Part shown: one piece after another, positions 28,240 through 37,983 of the stretch
Numbering within the stretch: the stretch's first letter is position 1
Layout of the letters: each line of letters opens with the position of its first letter
Assembly (NCBI RefSeq): GCF_900113045.1
Contig: NZ_FONY01000022.1
Span: 1-64,000 of the forward strand
DNA: 64,000 nt
Source: Thermoflexibacter ruber
GTDB lineage: Bacteria > Bacteroidota > Bacteroidia > Cytophagales > Thermoflexibacteraceae
Reading direction: 5' to 3'
The notes under the pieces: model-generated
Seen by the model: only the letters and a program-made list of their open reading frames with translations
Told to the model about the DNA's origin: nothing
Database searches by the model: none
Made by a program: the position numbers and the translations under genes

Positions 28240-29189
28240 CTTGGCTGCAACTGACCAATCCTCTGCTTAGGTTGAGTTTGTTGTACTATTTTGTGTATTT
28301 TTTTACTTCTTTTGGCTACCTCGACTTCCTTGCTATCCAAACGTAGGTTAGTGATTTGGCTATTTTCTATGTTTAGGGAAAGCAAAGAAGGCAGCTGAGA
28401 AATAGAAAGATTTGCTACTCTCTGCGAAGCTAAACTAATCTCTTGCAAGATAGGAAGGTGGCTAAAGACTACATTGGTCGCATAGCTTGACTCCAAATCT
28501 AAGATTTCTAAATTTTTGCACTCTTTGAGATGCAAGTTGCTAATTTTTTTAGCTTTTAGGTAAAACTGTTTTGCCTCAACGATTTGAGAAAAAGTAATGT
28601 TAGTCAAGTAGTTAGCACAAAGATAAAATTCTTTTAATTGGTTTAGCTGGCAAAAGTTAGCCTGAGTAAGTTGGTCAGTAGAAATAATCATGGTATCAAG
28701 TTGTGGCAGATTGACCAACTCAATATTAGTTAAGTCATTGGCTATCAAGACTAAAATCTTTAGTTTAGGCAAATTGGATATAGTCAAGTTCGTCATTCTG
28801 TCCACATTTAAAAATAAAATTTCTAACTGTTTGAGAGCCTCTAAGTTCAGGTTAGATACTTGATGTTGGCTTTGATTTTGCTCTTGCAGGGCGGTCAGAT
28901 TACTCAAATCTATATTGGCAATCTTGCTTTCACAAAGATAGATTTCTTTGAGAGAGGTTAATTGTTGAATAAATTTAAGGTTAAAAAAGCGATTAGGAGA
29001 TGACCTGAGGGGACTTTTTATCCATTGCTGTTTGTCGATGTACCACTGACCTAAATTTAGCTTTTCTAAACATGGTGCAAATTCAGTAACTTTTTTAGGA
29101 AGTGCTTGCAAAGCATAATTTCCCAAATCCAAAAATTTTTGTTGGTTTTTAGCAACTGTGCAAAGTAGTTGCGATAATTCTTCAGACAT
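28209..29189 (-). CDS. Leucine-rich-repeat-like cytoplasmic protein
   Basis: I prefer the ATG at 29189 (326 residues, MSEELSQLL) over the one at 29237, whose extra residues look untypical. From about residue 75 on there are roughly ten leucine-rich units of 22-24 residues. Examples are LKQLEILFLNVDRMTNLTIS, LPKLKILVLIANDLTNIELV, CKNLEILDLESSYATNVVFS and LPSLLSLNIENSQITNLRL. The repeated 'TN(L/I)' turn is distinctive. There is no signal peptide. Such repeats normally bind proteins; the partner is unknown. The 3' end overlaps the GH3 gene by 31 bp, tail to tail. Confidence 0.75.
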   Translation of the reverse strand: MSEELSQLLCTVAKNQQKFLDLGNYALQALPKKVTEFAPCLEKLNLGQWYIDKQQWIKSPLRSSPNRFFNLKFIQQLTSLKEIYLCESKIANIDLSNLTALQEQNQSQHQVSNLNLEALKQLEILFLNVDRMTNLTISNLPKLKILVLIANDLTNIELVNLPQLDTMIISTDQLTQANFCQLNQLKEFYLCANYLTNITFSQIVEAKQFYLKAKKISNLHLKECKNLEILDLESSYATNVVFSHLPILQEISLASQRVANLSISQLPSLLSLNIENSQITNLRLDSKEVEVAKRSKKIHKIVQQTQPKQRIGQLQPSQIPTSISST

Positions 29190-29363
29190 ATCTATAAGAG
29201 GGTAAATTTTGTACCTATAAATGTAAGTTGAACACACTCATAGTTAGCGTAAAGATAGCAAAAATCTTTCCATTAGCCAAAAAAATATTACATTTACAAA
29301 AATTTAATACTCAATACAAAATTCGTATATTTAACACATTCTTCCACTAAAAATAGATGAAAA

Positions 29364-30716
29364 ATGATAAAATTGTTAAAAAAACACAATTTATTTTATT
29401 TTATATCCTACTCTACAAGAACTTTTGTTTGGTTGCTATGCTTACTGACTTTTCCTAACCTTTATGCCCAAGAGGAAGCAAGTCTGGAGTTTCCCGCAGA
29501 AAGTAATGGTATTTTTGCAGAGGGTAAACCCATAGAAGTCATTTTTTATCTTAAAAATCCTACCCAGCGAAAAATTAGTGGGCAGTTGATATGCCAATTC
29601 TCTACGCTCCAACAGCAAAATCTATCTAATGAAGTAAAGCCTATAGAGGTCTATCCCAAAGACCTACAGGCATTGGTATTCAGTTTCCAGCCGTCTAAGG
29701 CAGGATTTTACAAAATAACTGTCAAATTGGAAAGCACACAAAGTAAACTCAATGTAAATAGCTTAGTAGCAGGGTATGCCATAGACCAAATGCAGGTAAA
29801 TAAAAGTGGAAAGCCAGACTTTGATACCTTCTGGCAAAAAACACGGCAAGAATTGGCACAGGTTGCACCTAACTTCAGACTGACCAAAAAAACAGAGCTT
29901 TCTACTGCTCAGTACGATATTTACTTGGTAGAGATGCAAAGCCTTGATAACATGACGATAAGAGGCATTTATCGCACTCCTAAAAACAAAAGAAATGTGC
30001 CTGCTATCTTGCAGTTGCCTTCTTTGGGAGGTGGCTTTACCAATCCTAAATCATTAGACGAGCAGCCCCTCTATGGTGTTCCGTTAGACTTTGCAGTGCT
30101 TTCCCTCAATATCCGAGGACACGGCAACAGCAAAGACCACCTCAACGTGGGGAAAGATGTCTTTACGTATATCACTCATAATCTGCACGATAAAAATAAG
30201 TATGTGTATCGGGGGGCGGTAGCAGATGCTATTCGTGGCTTAGACTTTCTCTCACAACGCCTTGAAATAGATAAAGAAAGAATCGCCATAGAGGGAGCGA
30301 GCCAAGGAGGCGGACTAAGCCTGATAGTAGCTGCCTTAGACAATAGAGTAAAACTCTGTGCCGCAGATGTGCCTTTCCTTTGCGATATAGAAAACTTGAC
30401 TACCCAGACTGGCTGGGTAAAAAATGAAATAGAAAAATACATTAAGAAAAATAAAAATCTTTCTTATCACCAAGCACTTAACAATCTTAGCTACTTTGAT
30501 ACAAAAAATTTTGCCCCTATGATAAAAATTCCTGTACTGATGAGTACAGGCTTGCAAGATAATACCTGCCCTCCCGCTACTAATTTTGCTACTTTTAACC
30601 AAATCAAATCTACCTTTAAGCAATATTGTGTTTATCCATACGGCAAGCATGGCGGCGGAGGAGTAGAACATCGCAAACTCAAATTCAACTGGATAAGAAG
30701 TTGGTTTGGTATGTAG
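29364..30716 (+). CDS. Acetyl xylan esterase (AXE1)-family hydrolase, secreted
   Basis: 450 residues with a signal peptide (to about residue 33), an N-terminal beta-sandwich (about 38-135) and an alpha/beta-hydrolase AXE1 domain. The oxyanion and nucleophile elbow is IEGASQGGGLSL, the acid probably the aspartate in TGLQDNTCPP, and the histidine lies in YGKHGGGG. Family members deacetylate xylan, cephalosporin C or acetylated sugars. Secretion and the extra N-terminal domain suggest action on polysaccharide fragments, although no other carbohydrate-degrading gene is nearby. Confidence 0.85.
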   Translation: MIKLLKKHNLFYFISYSTRTFVWLLCLLTFPNLYAQEEASLEFPAESNGIFAEGKPIEVIFYLKNPTQRKISGQLICQFSTLQQQNLSNEVKPIEVYPKDLQALVFSFQPSKAGFYKITVKLESTQSKLNVNSLVAGYAIDQMQVNKSGKPDFDTFWQKTRQELAQVAPNFRLTKKTELSTAQYDIYLVEMQSLDNMTIRGIYRTPKNKRNVPAILQLPSLGGGFTNPKSLDEQPLYGVPLDFAVLSLNIRGHGNSKDHLNVGKDVFTYITHNLHDKNKYVYRGAVADAIRGLDFLSQRLEIDKERIAIEGASQGGGLSLIVAALDNRVKLCAADVPFLCDIENLTTQTGWVKNEIEKYIKKNKNLSYHQALNNLSYFDTKNFAPMIKIPVLMSTGLQDNTCPPATNFATFNQIKSTFKQYCVYPYGKHGGGGVEHRKLKFNWIRSWFGM

Positions 30717-30867
30717 TAGTCAAGAATATATTTTTTTATTTACAATTAATTCCTATTTTTGCAAGTGATGAGAATGAAATGACTTGAGTAGAGGTAATTA
30801 GACCTAAAATTATTGTGTTATCGTATCAACTACTCAAAGCAATGTTTTATTAAATTTATTTTGCTTC

Positions 30868-32010
30868 ATGGATTGGTTCAAAACAACGCTGATTGTCGTA
30901 TTCGCAGTCAGTATTGTCGTTCAGTTATATTATATTTTGTTTGTTTTTTCTCGACTTGCTTTTTTTAAAAATAGACCCCCTAAGCCCCTTCTCAATGAGT
31001 TAAAGCCTGTTTCGGTAATTATAGCCGCTCACAATGAGGAGAAGAACCTTAGGAAAATGCTCCCTATTTTGCTTGGTCAGGAGTATCCTTGTTTTGAAGT
31101 GGTAGTAGTAAATGATAGGTCATCTGACGGTACGTATGATTATTTGCTGGGCTTAAAAGCACAATTTTCTCACCTGAAAGTAGTGACTATAGAACGAAAA
31201 CCCGAACATATCAACGGTAAAAAGTTTGCCTTGACTATGGGTATCAAAGCCTCTAAAAACGAACATCTACTTTTTACAGATGCCGACTGTGTACCAGCCA
31301 ATGAACACTGGATAACTTCTCTTAGTCAGCAGTTTAGCGAGAAAAAGCACTTGGTTTTGGGCTACTCCCAATATGAAAAAAGAAAAGGTAGCTTGCTTAA
31401 TATGTTGATTCGATTCGAGACTTTCTACACCGCTGTCCAATATCTATCTATGGCTTTGCTGGGCAAGCCTTACATGGGAGTAGGACGAAATTTAGCATAT
31501 AGGAAAAAGTTATTTTTTGAACAAAATGGTTTCTTTAAGCATTTAGTAATTACAGGGGGAGATGATGATTTATTTGTAAATCACGCCGCTACCGCCGAGA
31601 ATACCGCCATTGCTATTGGGAAAAACAGTCAAATCCTTTCTTTACCTAAAACCAGCTGGCTGGCTTGGTTCAAGCAGAAAAAAAGGCATCTGTCCGTAGG
31701 CAAATTTTATAAAGCCTCTGATAAATGGAGACTGGGGCTACTAAGTCTATCTCATATCTTGTGTTGGATAAGCGGTATGCTGATTGCTTATTTTTGTTAT
31801 TGTGAGCAGGAGATTGTAATTGTATTTACTATTATTGGACTGATGACACTCCGATGGATAGCCCTGTGGATAGTAATGTATCAAATCAAAAAAAGATTAT
31901 CTGATGAACTATCACTAATTTTTTTACCTTTTTTAGATTTTCTGTATTCAATCTATTATCTTGTCGTTGGATTTGCAACTCTCAGCACTAAAAACGTGAA
32001 ATGGTCATAG
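30868..32010 (+). CDS. Family 2 glycosyltransferase, membrane-bound
   Basis: 380 residues. An N-terminal membrane helix (LIVVFAVSIVVQLYYILFVF) precedes a GT-A domain with VSVIIAAHNEEKNL, VVNDRSSDGTYDY, the metal-binding FTDADCVP, GGDDDLFVN and KQKKRHLSVGKF. At least three further C-terminal helices follow. It probably transfers a sugar from a nucleotide donor to an envelope acceptor at the cytoplasmic face. Its last 10 bp overlap the start of the sigma factor gene, suggesting translational coupling. TATTTTTG at 30754-30761 could be a -7 box, without a clear -33 element. Confidence 0.88.
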   Translation: MDWFKTTLIVVFAVSIVVQLYYILFVFSRLAFFKNRPPKPLLNELKPVSVIIAAHNEEKNLRKMLPILLGQEYPCFEVVVVNDRSSDGTYDYLLGLKAQFSHLKVVTIERKPEHINGKKFALTMGIKASKNEHLLFTDADCVPANEHWITSLSQQFSEKKHLVLGYSQYEKRKGSLLNMLIRFETFYTAVQYLSMALLGKPYMGVGRNLAYRKKLFFEQNGFFKHLVITGGDDDLFVNHAATAENTAIAIGKNSQILSLPKTSWLAWFKQKKRHLSVGKFYKASDKWRLGLLSLSHILCWISGMLIAYFCYCEQEIVIVFTIIGLMTLRWIALWIVMYQIKKRLSDELSLIFLPFLDFLYSIYYLVVGFATLSTKNVKWS

Positions 32011-32720
32011 AAGACGAAAATAACAAAGTGGAAAACAAGGACTTAGAAGAAAGCATAGAACAAAAAGATATTATAAACGATTCAGATAATCAACTCCAAG
32101 ATGAATCGGAAGATGTATTAGAAGAAAGAGAATTTTCATCAAGGGCTTTATCGGATTTCAAATTGATAGACCAAGCTACCTCTGGCGATGAGAAGGCGTA
32201 TGCTGAATTGATGCGTCGTTATAGGAAGCCTGTTCAGCATACTTTGATGAAAATGGTCAGGAACGCTGACGATGCCGAAGACCTGATGATAGAGGCATTT
32301 GCCAAAGCCTTTAAAAACTTGCCTAAATTCAAAAAAGACTACACTTTTAGTACATGGTTGTTTCGCATTGCTACAAATAACTGTATTGATTTCATCAGAA
32401 AGAAAAAATTAGAAACTATGAGCATCAATACATCTTATACTGACGATAGCGGAGAGCCTGTAGATTTGGACATCAGAGATGAAAATTTGAATCCACAAGA
32501 AAGCGCAATTAGCAAGCAAAAGATAGAACTTGTACGCAATTTTGTAGGTTTACTTCCTGAAAAATACCAAAGATTAGTAGAAATGCGTTATTTTGATGAG
32601 CTTTCTTACGAAGAAATTGCCGAGCATCTGCAAGCACCTTTAGGTACAGTGAAAGCCCAATTACACAGAGCGCGTGAACTATTATATGATTTGGTCAAGG
32701 AGAAAAGAGATGTCATATAA
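32001..32720 (+). CDS. ECF-type RNA polymerase sigma factor with acidic N-terminal extension
   Basis: 239 residues. The first 50 or so are highly acidic (EDENNKVENKDLEESIEQKD and beyond), which is unusual for an ECF factor. Sigma region 2 follows: YAELMRRYRKPVQHTLMKMV, DAEDLMIEAFAKAFKNL, YTFSTWLFRIATNNCIDFIRKKK. Region 4 is VGLLPEKYQRLVEMRYFDELSYEEIAEHLQAPLGTVKAQLHRAREL. It directs RNA polymerase to an alternative promoter set. No anti-sigma gene is adjacent; control may instead come from coupling to the overlapping glycosyltransferase gene. Confidence 0.9.
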   Translation: MVIEDENNKVENKDLEESIEQKDIINDSDNQLQDESEDVLEEREFSSRALSDFKLIDQATSGDEKAYAELMRRYRKPVQHTLMKMVRNADDAEDLMIEAFAKAFKNLPKFKKDYTFSTWLFRIATNNCIDFIRKKKLETMSINTSYTDDSGEPVDLDIRDENLNPQESAISKQKIELVRNFVGLLPEKYQRLVEMRYFDELSYEEIAEHLQAPLGTVKAQLHRARELLYDLVKEKRDVI

Positions 32721-33007
32721 TTTTTCTTATCAACTATTTGCAAATTATCATTTTATATTGTAATATTGCATTACTAATCTCTTAAAAGCAGTTCACTACC
32801 CCATTTGGGGCTTCCGAACACCTTTCTATACGACATTTTTAAGCTGATTATTTCAATATAATTTTTGAAAAAAATCCATTTATCTTTTACTTAATTAACC
32901 TTGAATAACTTTGCTAAAATAGCAATCAACAAATATCAAATGTTCATCTGCATTTTACCATAATGTTTTTTTAACTTATCACATCAACACAACACATTTA
33001 TTTTCGT
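32721..33007. other. rho upstream region / leader
   Basis: A 287-bp gap. It holds a short hairpin CCCCATTTGGGG (32799-32810) that might end the sigma-factor transcript, and TAACTTTG (32906-32913), a -7-like box about 95 bp before rho without a convincing -33. The remainder is AT-rich. rho genes are often autoregulated through their leader; whether this leader does so cannot be seen. Confidence 0.35.
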
Positions 33008-34609
33008 ATGTACACGATTGATGATTTGAATGTACGGCTTTTGTCCGAACTACGACAAATTGCCGATGATTTAGGGGTCAAAAATACCAATAAGTTGGCA
33101 AAAAAAGATTTGATTTACAAGATTTTAGACCAACAAGCCGTTCTCCCTGAATCCGAACTTCCACTCCCCTCTAAAATGAAAACTACTTCCGATGCTTCAA
33201 TGGACTTTATTTCTAAGGAAGAGAAACCTGAAAGTAAAAAGCGTCCAAGAGTAAAACGCGAAAGCGTTAAACTTGATTTAGATGAGGAATCGCCTACTTT
33301 AAATTTTGATTTTGACGATGACCTTATCATTACAGATATTCCTTCTTTGGAAGAAGAAATCATAGACACGAATATTCCTTTTGTAGAGCCAGAAATAGAA
33401 CTACCCATTGTTTATACAGAAAAAAAAGAAACCAAACCTCAGCATAAAGAGCAAAACAGTAGCGAAAATAGAAATAAGAAGCAAGGAAAAGACTTTGATG
33501 GGGTTATAGAAAATGAAGGTGTACTTGAAATCATGCAAGATGGTTACGGATTTTTAAGGTCTTCTGACTATAACTACTTAGCAAGTCCAGATGATATTTA
33601 TGTTTCTCCCTCTCAAATCAAACTTTTTGGTTTAAAAACAGGAGATACGGTTAGAGGACAAATCAGACCTCCCAAAGAAGGAGAGAAATATTTTGCCTTG
33701 CTCAGAGTAGAATCCGTCAATGGTAAAACCACAGAAGAAATCCGCGATAGAGTACCTTTTGAATACCTCACACCGCTATTCCCCGAAGAAAAACTACACC
33801 TCAGCACCAAATCTGACCTGTATTCTACTCGTTTATTAGACCTATTTGCGCCCATAGGAAAAGGGCAAAGAGGTATGATTGTAGCTCAGCCTAAAACAGG
33901 AAAAACGACTTTATTAAAAGAAATCGCCAATGCCATAGCCTATAATCACCCAGAAGTTTACTTGATTGTATTGCTGATAGATGAAAGACCAGAGGAAGTT
34001 ACTGACATGGCGCGCAGCGTAAAGGCAGAGGTCATAGCCTCTACCTTTGATGAGCAAGCAGAGCGGCACGTAAAAGTTGCCAGCATCGTCTTGGAAAAAG
34101 CTAAACGCATGGTAGAGTGTGGACACGATGTAGTGATTTTATTAGATTCAATCACCAGATTAGCAAGGGCATACAATACTGTAGTCCCTTCCTCAGGCAA
34201 GATTCTCTCTGGTGGTGTCGATGCCAATGCACTACATAAGCCTAAGCGGTTCTTTGGAGCGGCAAGAAATGTAGAAAATGGAGGTTCTTTGACTATCATT
34301 GCCACTGCCTTGATAGAAACAGGTTCTAAGATGGACGATGTGATTTTTGAGGAATTTAAAGGTACGGGCAATATGGAACTACAACTGGATAGAAAACTCT
34401 CCAACAAACGCATCTATCCTGCTATTGATATACCTGCTTCTGGTACACGCAAAGAAGATTTGCTTTTAGACAAGGACACGCTCCAAAGGGTTTGGATTTT
34501 ACGCAAATACATGTCTGATATGAACTCCAACGAAGCAATAGAGTTCTTGCTCAACAATATGCGAGGCACAAAAGACAATGAGGAGTTCTTAATTTCTATG
34601 AATAATTAG
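33008..34609 (+). CDS. rho: Transcription termination factor Rho (Bacteroidota type)
   Basis: 533 residues, about 110 longer than E. coli Rho. Rho_N (about 1-45) is followed by an acidic, disordered insertion (about 50-165, rich in E, D, K and S), as is usual in Bacteroidota. The cold-shock-like RNA-binding domain has [15 protein letters not shown] and [11 protein letters not shown]. The ATPase has [17 protein letters not shown] (Walker A), [10 protein letters not shown], and Walker [18 protein letters not shown]-terminal motifs are [19 protein letters not shown] and [15 protein letters not shown]. It acts as a hexameric RNA helicase that ends transcription. A strong terminator follows. Confidence 0.96.
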   Translation: MYTIDDLNVRLLSELRQIADDLGVKNTNKLAKKDLIYKILDQQAVLPESELPLPSKMKTTSDASMDFISKEEKPESKKRPRVKRESVKLDLDEESPTLNFDFDDDLIITDIPSLEEEIIDTNIPFVEPEIELPIVYTEKKETKPQHKEQNSSENRNKKQGKDFDGVIENEGVLEIMQDGYGFLRSSDYNYLASPDDIYVSPSQIKLFGLKTGDTVRGQIRPPKEGEKYFALLRVESVNGKTTEEIRDRVPFEYLTPLFPEEKLHLSTKSDLYSTRLLDLFAPIGKGQRGMIVAQPKTGKTTLLKEIANAIAYNHPEVYLIVLLIDERPEEVTDMARSVKAEVIASTFDEQAERHVKVASIVLEKAKRMVECGHDVVILLDSITRLARAYNTVVPSSGKILSGGVDANALHKPKRFFGAARNVENGGSLTIIATALIETGSKMDDVIFEEFKGTGNMELQLDRKLSNKRIYPAIDIPASGTRKEDLLLDKDTLQRVWILRKYMSDMNSNEAIEFLLNNMRGTKDNEEFLISMNN

Positions 34610-34612
34610 AAT

Positions 34613-34649
34613 AAAAAAGAAGAGTAGTTTCAAACTGCTCTTTTTTTTT
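34613..34649 (+). terminator. Rho-independent terminator after rho
   Basis: GAGTAGTTT, single C, AAACTGCTC (34622-34640) forms a stem preceded by an A-run and followed by nine T residues (34641-34649). Confidence 0.85.
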
Positions 34650-34697
34650 ATAAAAACTATATTTCTCATGCCAAAAACAAGAAAATTAACCTATACA

Positions 34698-34727
34698 TTG
34701 TTTTCTTACCATAATATAGTAGTTTTG
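34698..34727 (+). promoter_or_regulatory. Promoter of trpE
   Basis: TTG (34698-34700), 19-bp spacer and TAGTTTTG (34720-34727); the ATG is 33 bp further. No Trp-rich leader peptide or attenuator is visible in so short a leader. Confidence 0.65.
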
Positions 34728-34760
34728 TAGGTAAACTTAAACATTCATTAGATAAGCTCT

Positions 34761-36182
34761 ATGAAAACTTTTTACCTACATACCGTAAGCAAAAAACTTT
34801 TAGCAGATACTTTTACCCCTGTAAGTATCTACCTCAAACTCAGAGATAAATACATCAACACCCTGCTTTTAGAAAGTTCTGATTATCACGGCAACGAAAA
34901 CGCCTTTACGTATATTTGTTGCGAACCTATTGCTAAGTTTGAGGTGCAAAATCAGCAAGTCAGTATGCAGTTCCCTGATGGTAGCATAGAAACCATAAGC
35001 ATCAGTGATAAAAAAATAGTGGTTAGCTTACTTGCCCAGTTTGCTCACTCCTTTCAGTCTGATTACCAAACTACAAAGTTTATTAATAATGGGCTTTTTG
35101 GCTATATGGCTTATGAGGCAGTACAATACTATGAGGACATAAACCTGAAAGATAATCATACACAAGATACAATTCCCGTAGTTTTATATCAGGCTTTCCG
35201 ATTTGTTATTGCTATCAATCATTTTAATAACGAACTCTATATTTTTGAACATACCTTAGCCGATAAACAAGAAGAAAGTAAAATCCACCAGATAGAAACT
35301 TTGATACGCAATAAGAACTTCTCTGCATATCATTTTGCGCTTGATGGAGAAGAAAACTCGAATATGAGTGATGAGGAATATATAGAAATGGTCAGCAAAG
35401 GCAAGCACCACTGCCAAATCGGCGATGTATTCCAAATCGTACTCTCGCGGCGTTTTCAACGCAATTTCAAAGGCGATGATTTCAACGTCTATCGCGCTTT
35501 ACGTTCTATCAATCCCTCTCCTTATTTGTTTTATTTTGATTACGGTAACTTCAAAATTTTTGGTTCTTCGCCTGAAACTCAGTTAGCTATCAAAAACAAC
35601 CAAGCCTCTATATATCCCATTGCAGGCACTTTTAAGCGGACAGGACACGACGCCCAAGATGCAGAAATGGCTCAAAAACTACTACAAGACCCCAAAGAAA
35701 ACGCAGAACACATCATGCTAGTCGACCTTGCTCGCAATGACCTCAGCAAGCACTGCGATAACGTAAGGGTTACTACTTTCAAAGAGATACAGTATTTTTC
35801 TCATGTCATTCACTTGGTTTCAACCATTCAAGGGGACTTAAAGAATCAAGCAAGTGCTGTACAGATTGTAGCCGATACTTTTCCCGCGGGTACACTTTCA
35901 GGTGCCCCTAAGCACAAAGCCATGCAACTCATCGACCTATACGAACCTACGCCTCGTTCTTATTATGGAGGTTGTATTGGCTTTATGGGCTTCAATGGGG
36001 ATTTTAACCAAGCCATTATGATTCGTTCTTTTCTAAGCAGAGCCAACACGCTTTACTATCAAGCAGGCGCGGGCATAGTGGCTAAATCTAATGAAAAAAG
36101 CGAATTAGAAGAAGTAAATAACAAATTGCGTGCTTTAAGAACCGCATTAAAGTTGGCTGAGGAAGAGTCCTCTCACTGGTAA
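34761..36182 (+). CDS. trpE: Anthranilate synthase component I
   Basis: 473 residues. The N-terminal part contains LLLESSDYHGNENAFTYICCEP, matching the feedback-site 'LLES' element of TrpE, and this favours TrpE over PabB. The chorismate-binding domain has VFQIVLSRRF, PSPYLFYFDYGNF, GSSPETQ, PIAGTFKRTG, EHIMLVDLARNDL, FPAGTLSGAPKHKAM, YGGCIGFMGFNG and AGAGIVAKS. With a glutamine amidotransferase partner it makes anthranilate from chorismate. trpG, trpD and the rest of the pathway are absent here, and the gene has its own promoter, so it is a monocistronic trp gene. Confidence 0.9.
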   Translation: MKTFYLHTVSKKLLADTFTPVSIYLKLRDKYINTLLLESSDYHGNENAFTYICCEPIAKFEVQNQQVSMQFPDGSIETISISDKKIVVSLLAQFAHSFQSDYQTTKFINNGLFGYMAYEAVQYYEDINLKDNHTQDTIPVVLYQAFRFVIAINHFNNELYIFEHTLADKQEESKIHQIETLIRNKNFSAYHFALDGEENSNMSDEEYIEMVSKGKHHCQIGDVFQIVLSRRFQRNFKGDDFNVYRALRSINPSPYLFYFDYGNFKIFGSSPETQLAIKNNQASIYPIAGTFKRTGHDAQDAEMAQKLLQDPKENAEHIMLVDLARNDLSKHCDNVRVTTFKEIQYFSHVIHLVSTIQGDLKNQASAVQIVADTFPAGTLSGAPKHKAMQLIDLYEPTPRSYYGGCIGFMGFNGDFNQAIMIRSFLSRANTLYYQAGAGIVAKSNEKSELEEVNNKLRALRTALKLAEEESSHW

Positions 36183-36193
36183 AGAAACAACGT

Positions 36194-37543
36194 TTAATTA
36201 TCCGTTTCTATTTTTATTTCTGTATCTAACTTAGGTTGGTCATCAGCTTTTTGACCACTAAGACTCTCTATTTCTGCCATTGCGGCATACTTATACCCTG
36301 CAAAATCTGCTTTTTTGAAGGTATTTTCTGCTATTTTGGCATCTTTACCACTGCGGCTATACATCACTCCTAAAGCAAAATTGTATTGCGCCCTCGATTC
36401 TTGGTCTAAGGTAGTTTGCTTGGTAAGGATATTCAATAAATTAATAGCATCATCTACCTTTTTGAGCCTATACATTGCAATAGCTTTTAAAAATGCAATT
36501 TGTGTATTTTGAGGCTGAATCGCCAGACAAGCATTAGCAGAATTAACCGCATCTTGATATTTTCCTGAGTTGAACTGTAACTCACACAAGTTGGCATATC
36601 CTGTGGCTTTTTTTTGAGGTTCTTTTTCATATTCTACTGCCCTTTTCATAGACTCAATCATGGCACTTTTATCTGCTTTCATCGCCACTATTTTGAGCAA
36701 TAAGTCATGGGCTTGGGAAAAATCAGGCTTCATTCTTAGGGCTATCTCCAAGTAGCGTTTGCTGTCCTCTATGTCATAAATTTTAAAATATGCCAATGCC
36801 ATGCCGTAAAAATATGGCGGGGTCATTTTGAAAACAAGTTGCTTGAAGGGACCATAGTTTGCTTTGTCCAATGCCATACGTGCCTCGTTGTACTTTTCCA
36901 GATGATAGTAAGCATAGCCCAACTCATAGTAATACTTAGAAAATTCTTTGGGGTCATCGCTCCTAAGGATACTCGTTGCTTTGAGCATGTCGTTTTTTGC
37001 TTCTTCGTACTTACCAAGCGTATTGTTCAGTAAGGCACTGTAATAGAGTAAGTTAAGATTGTTAGGCTCTATTTTTAAGGCATCGATAATGTGGGTTTCT
37101 GCTTCTTTGAAGCGATTAAGACGATACAAAATCTTGACTATGTTCATTTTGTATTCTATCTTCTTTGCCTTATCGTCTTCATACTTGAAAGCACTCTCGA
37201 AGGCTTTTACTGCATTTTCGTTATTAGATTTCAGTGTATAAAGGCGAGCCAGTCCTACATGGGCATTCAAATAGTCTTGTCTTAGACTAATAGTTTTCTC
37301 AAAATATTGGATAGCATTTTCTGCATCTTTTTTAATATAGTAAACTTGCCCTTTGCGGTAGGTATATTCGGGATTTTTTGGGTCAGCTTTGATGGCTTTA
37401 TCGTACTCTGCCAATGCCGCATCATAGTTTTTACTTCTTTTGAATTCTTCTGCTTTTAGTACGAAATCCAGACCCACTTGTGCAAATGCCTCAGCACAAG
37501 ACCAAAAACAAAAAAACAGTAGATACGTAAAAGTTTTTCTCAT
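36194..37543 (-). CDS. TPR-repeat secreted or periplasmic protein
   Basis: 449 residues. After a signal peptide (LLFFCFWSCAEAFAQ) come about ten tetratricopeptide units. Clear ones are YDAALAEYDKAIKADPKNPEY, AENAIQYFEKTISLRQDYLNA and FKEAETHIIDALKIEPNNLNL. Two degenerate ones lie near the C-terminus, followed by a short acidic tail. There is no catalytic domain, so it probably acts as a protein-binding scaffold in the envelope. It is convergent with trpE (11-bp gap). Cys in the signal region (WSCAEA) is not in a lipobox. Confidence 0.8.
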   Translation of the reverse strand: MRKTFTYLLFFCFWSCAEAFAQVGLDFVLKAEEFKRSKNYDAALAEYDKAIKADPKNPEYTYRKGQVYYIKKDAENAIQYFEKTISLRQDYLNAHVGLARLYTLKSNNENAVKAFESAFKYEDDKAKKIEYKMNIVKILYRLNRFKEAETHIIDALKIEPNNLNLLYYSALLNNTLGKYEEAKNDMLKATSILRSDDPKEFSKYYYELGYAYYHLEKYNEARMALDKANYGPFKQLVFKMTPPYFYGMALAYFKIYDIEDSKRYLEIALRMKPDFSQAHDLLLKIVAMKADKSAMIESMKRAVEYEKEPQKKATGYANLCELQFNSGKYQDAVNSANACLAIQPQNTQIAFLKAIAMYRLKKVDDAINLLNILTKQTTLDQESRAQYNFALGVMYSRSGKDAKIAENTFKKADFAGYKYAAMAEIESLSGQKADDQPKLDTEIKIETDN

Positions 37544-37983
37544 ATATATATTCTTTTTTAATTCGTAAGATGATATGATAAACGCTTAAATATTTTCTTT
37601 AGGGGTTGAGGTTCTCAAATATTTATAAAAAAACCTTGCCACTTTTGCAAGTTCAAAAAGTATGCAAAATTCCAGTATAAAAATAGATATTTAATTGCTA
37701 AAATTCAAATTATTCTTAGATAAGTGATAAATTTTCTTAAAAATGAGTAATTCATCATATTTGGACAAACATTCTAAATATTTAATACAGTATTGGGGTT
37801 CTCTGATACTCCTCAAAATGCAAAATGAAGCCTCTAACCAAGTATTAGACCAAAGTTTTGTTATATATAAGATTTTTTCTTGAAAAGTCATCTTACTTTT
37901 GGTAAAGTCTTGTAATAATTCTATATTTTTGCTAACAAGCCTTAAAGCAAATATTTCAAGTTTTTACTTTCTCCCTAATTTTT
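37544..37983. other. 440-bp region between TPR and TerD genes
   Basis: Divergent intergenic DNA. It holds a questionable minus-strand ORF (37691-37891). It also has a short ACTTTTGCAAG sequence near 37650 that echoes the outer arm of the nested repeat at 2898-2974. No promoter matching the consensus on both boxes was found on either strand. Confidence 0.4.
37691..37891 (-). pseudogene. Possible remnant ORF, helical
   Basis: 66 residues from ATG (MTFQEKILYITKLWSNTWLE...). The same frame stays open upstream for another 22 codons (EIFALRLVSKNIELLQDF just before the ATG) without a start codon. The pattern FALRLV, then EASFCI, then a Lys/Leu-rich helix vaguely recalls four-helix-bundle S23/IVP proteins. 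I treat it as a decayed or spurious ORF. Confidence 0.2.

Noticed and set aside
32799-32810. Strong terminator after the ECF sigma gene
   Set aside because: CCCCATTTGGGG has only a 5-bp stem with a 2-nt loop and no U-run.
34761-36182. PabB (aminodeoxychorismate synthase) instead of TrpE
   Set aside because: The N-terminal LLLESSD element and overall length fit TrpE better, although the solitary location leaves some doubt.
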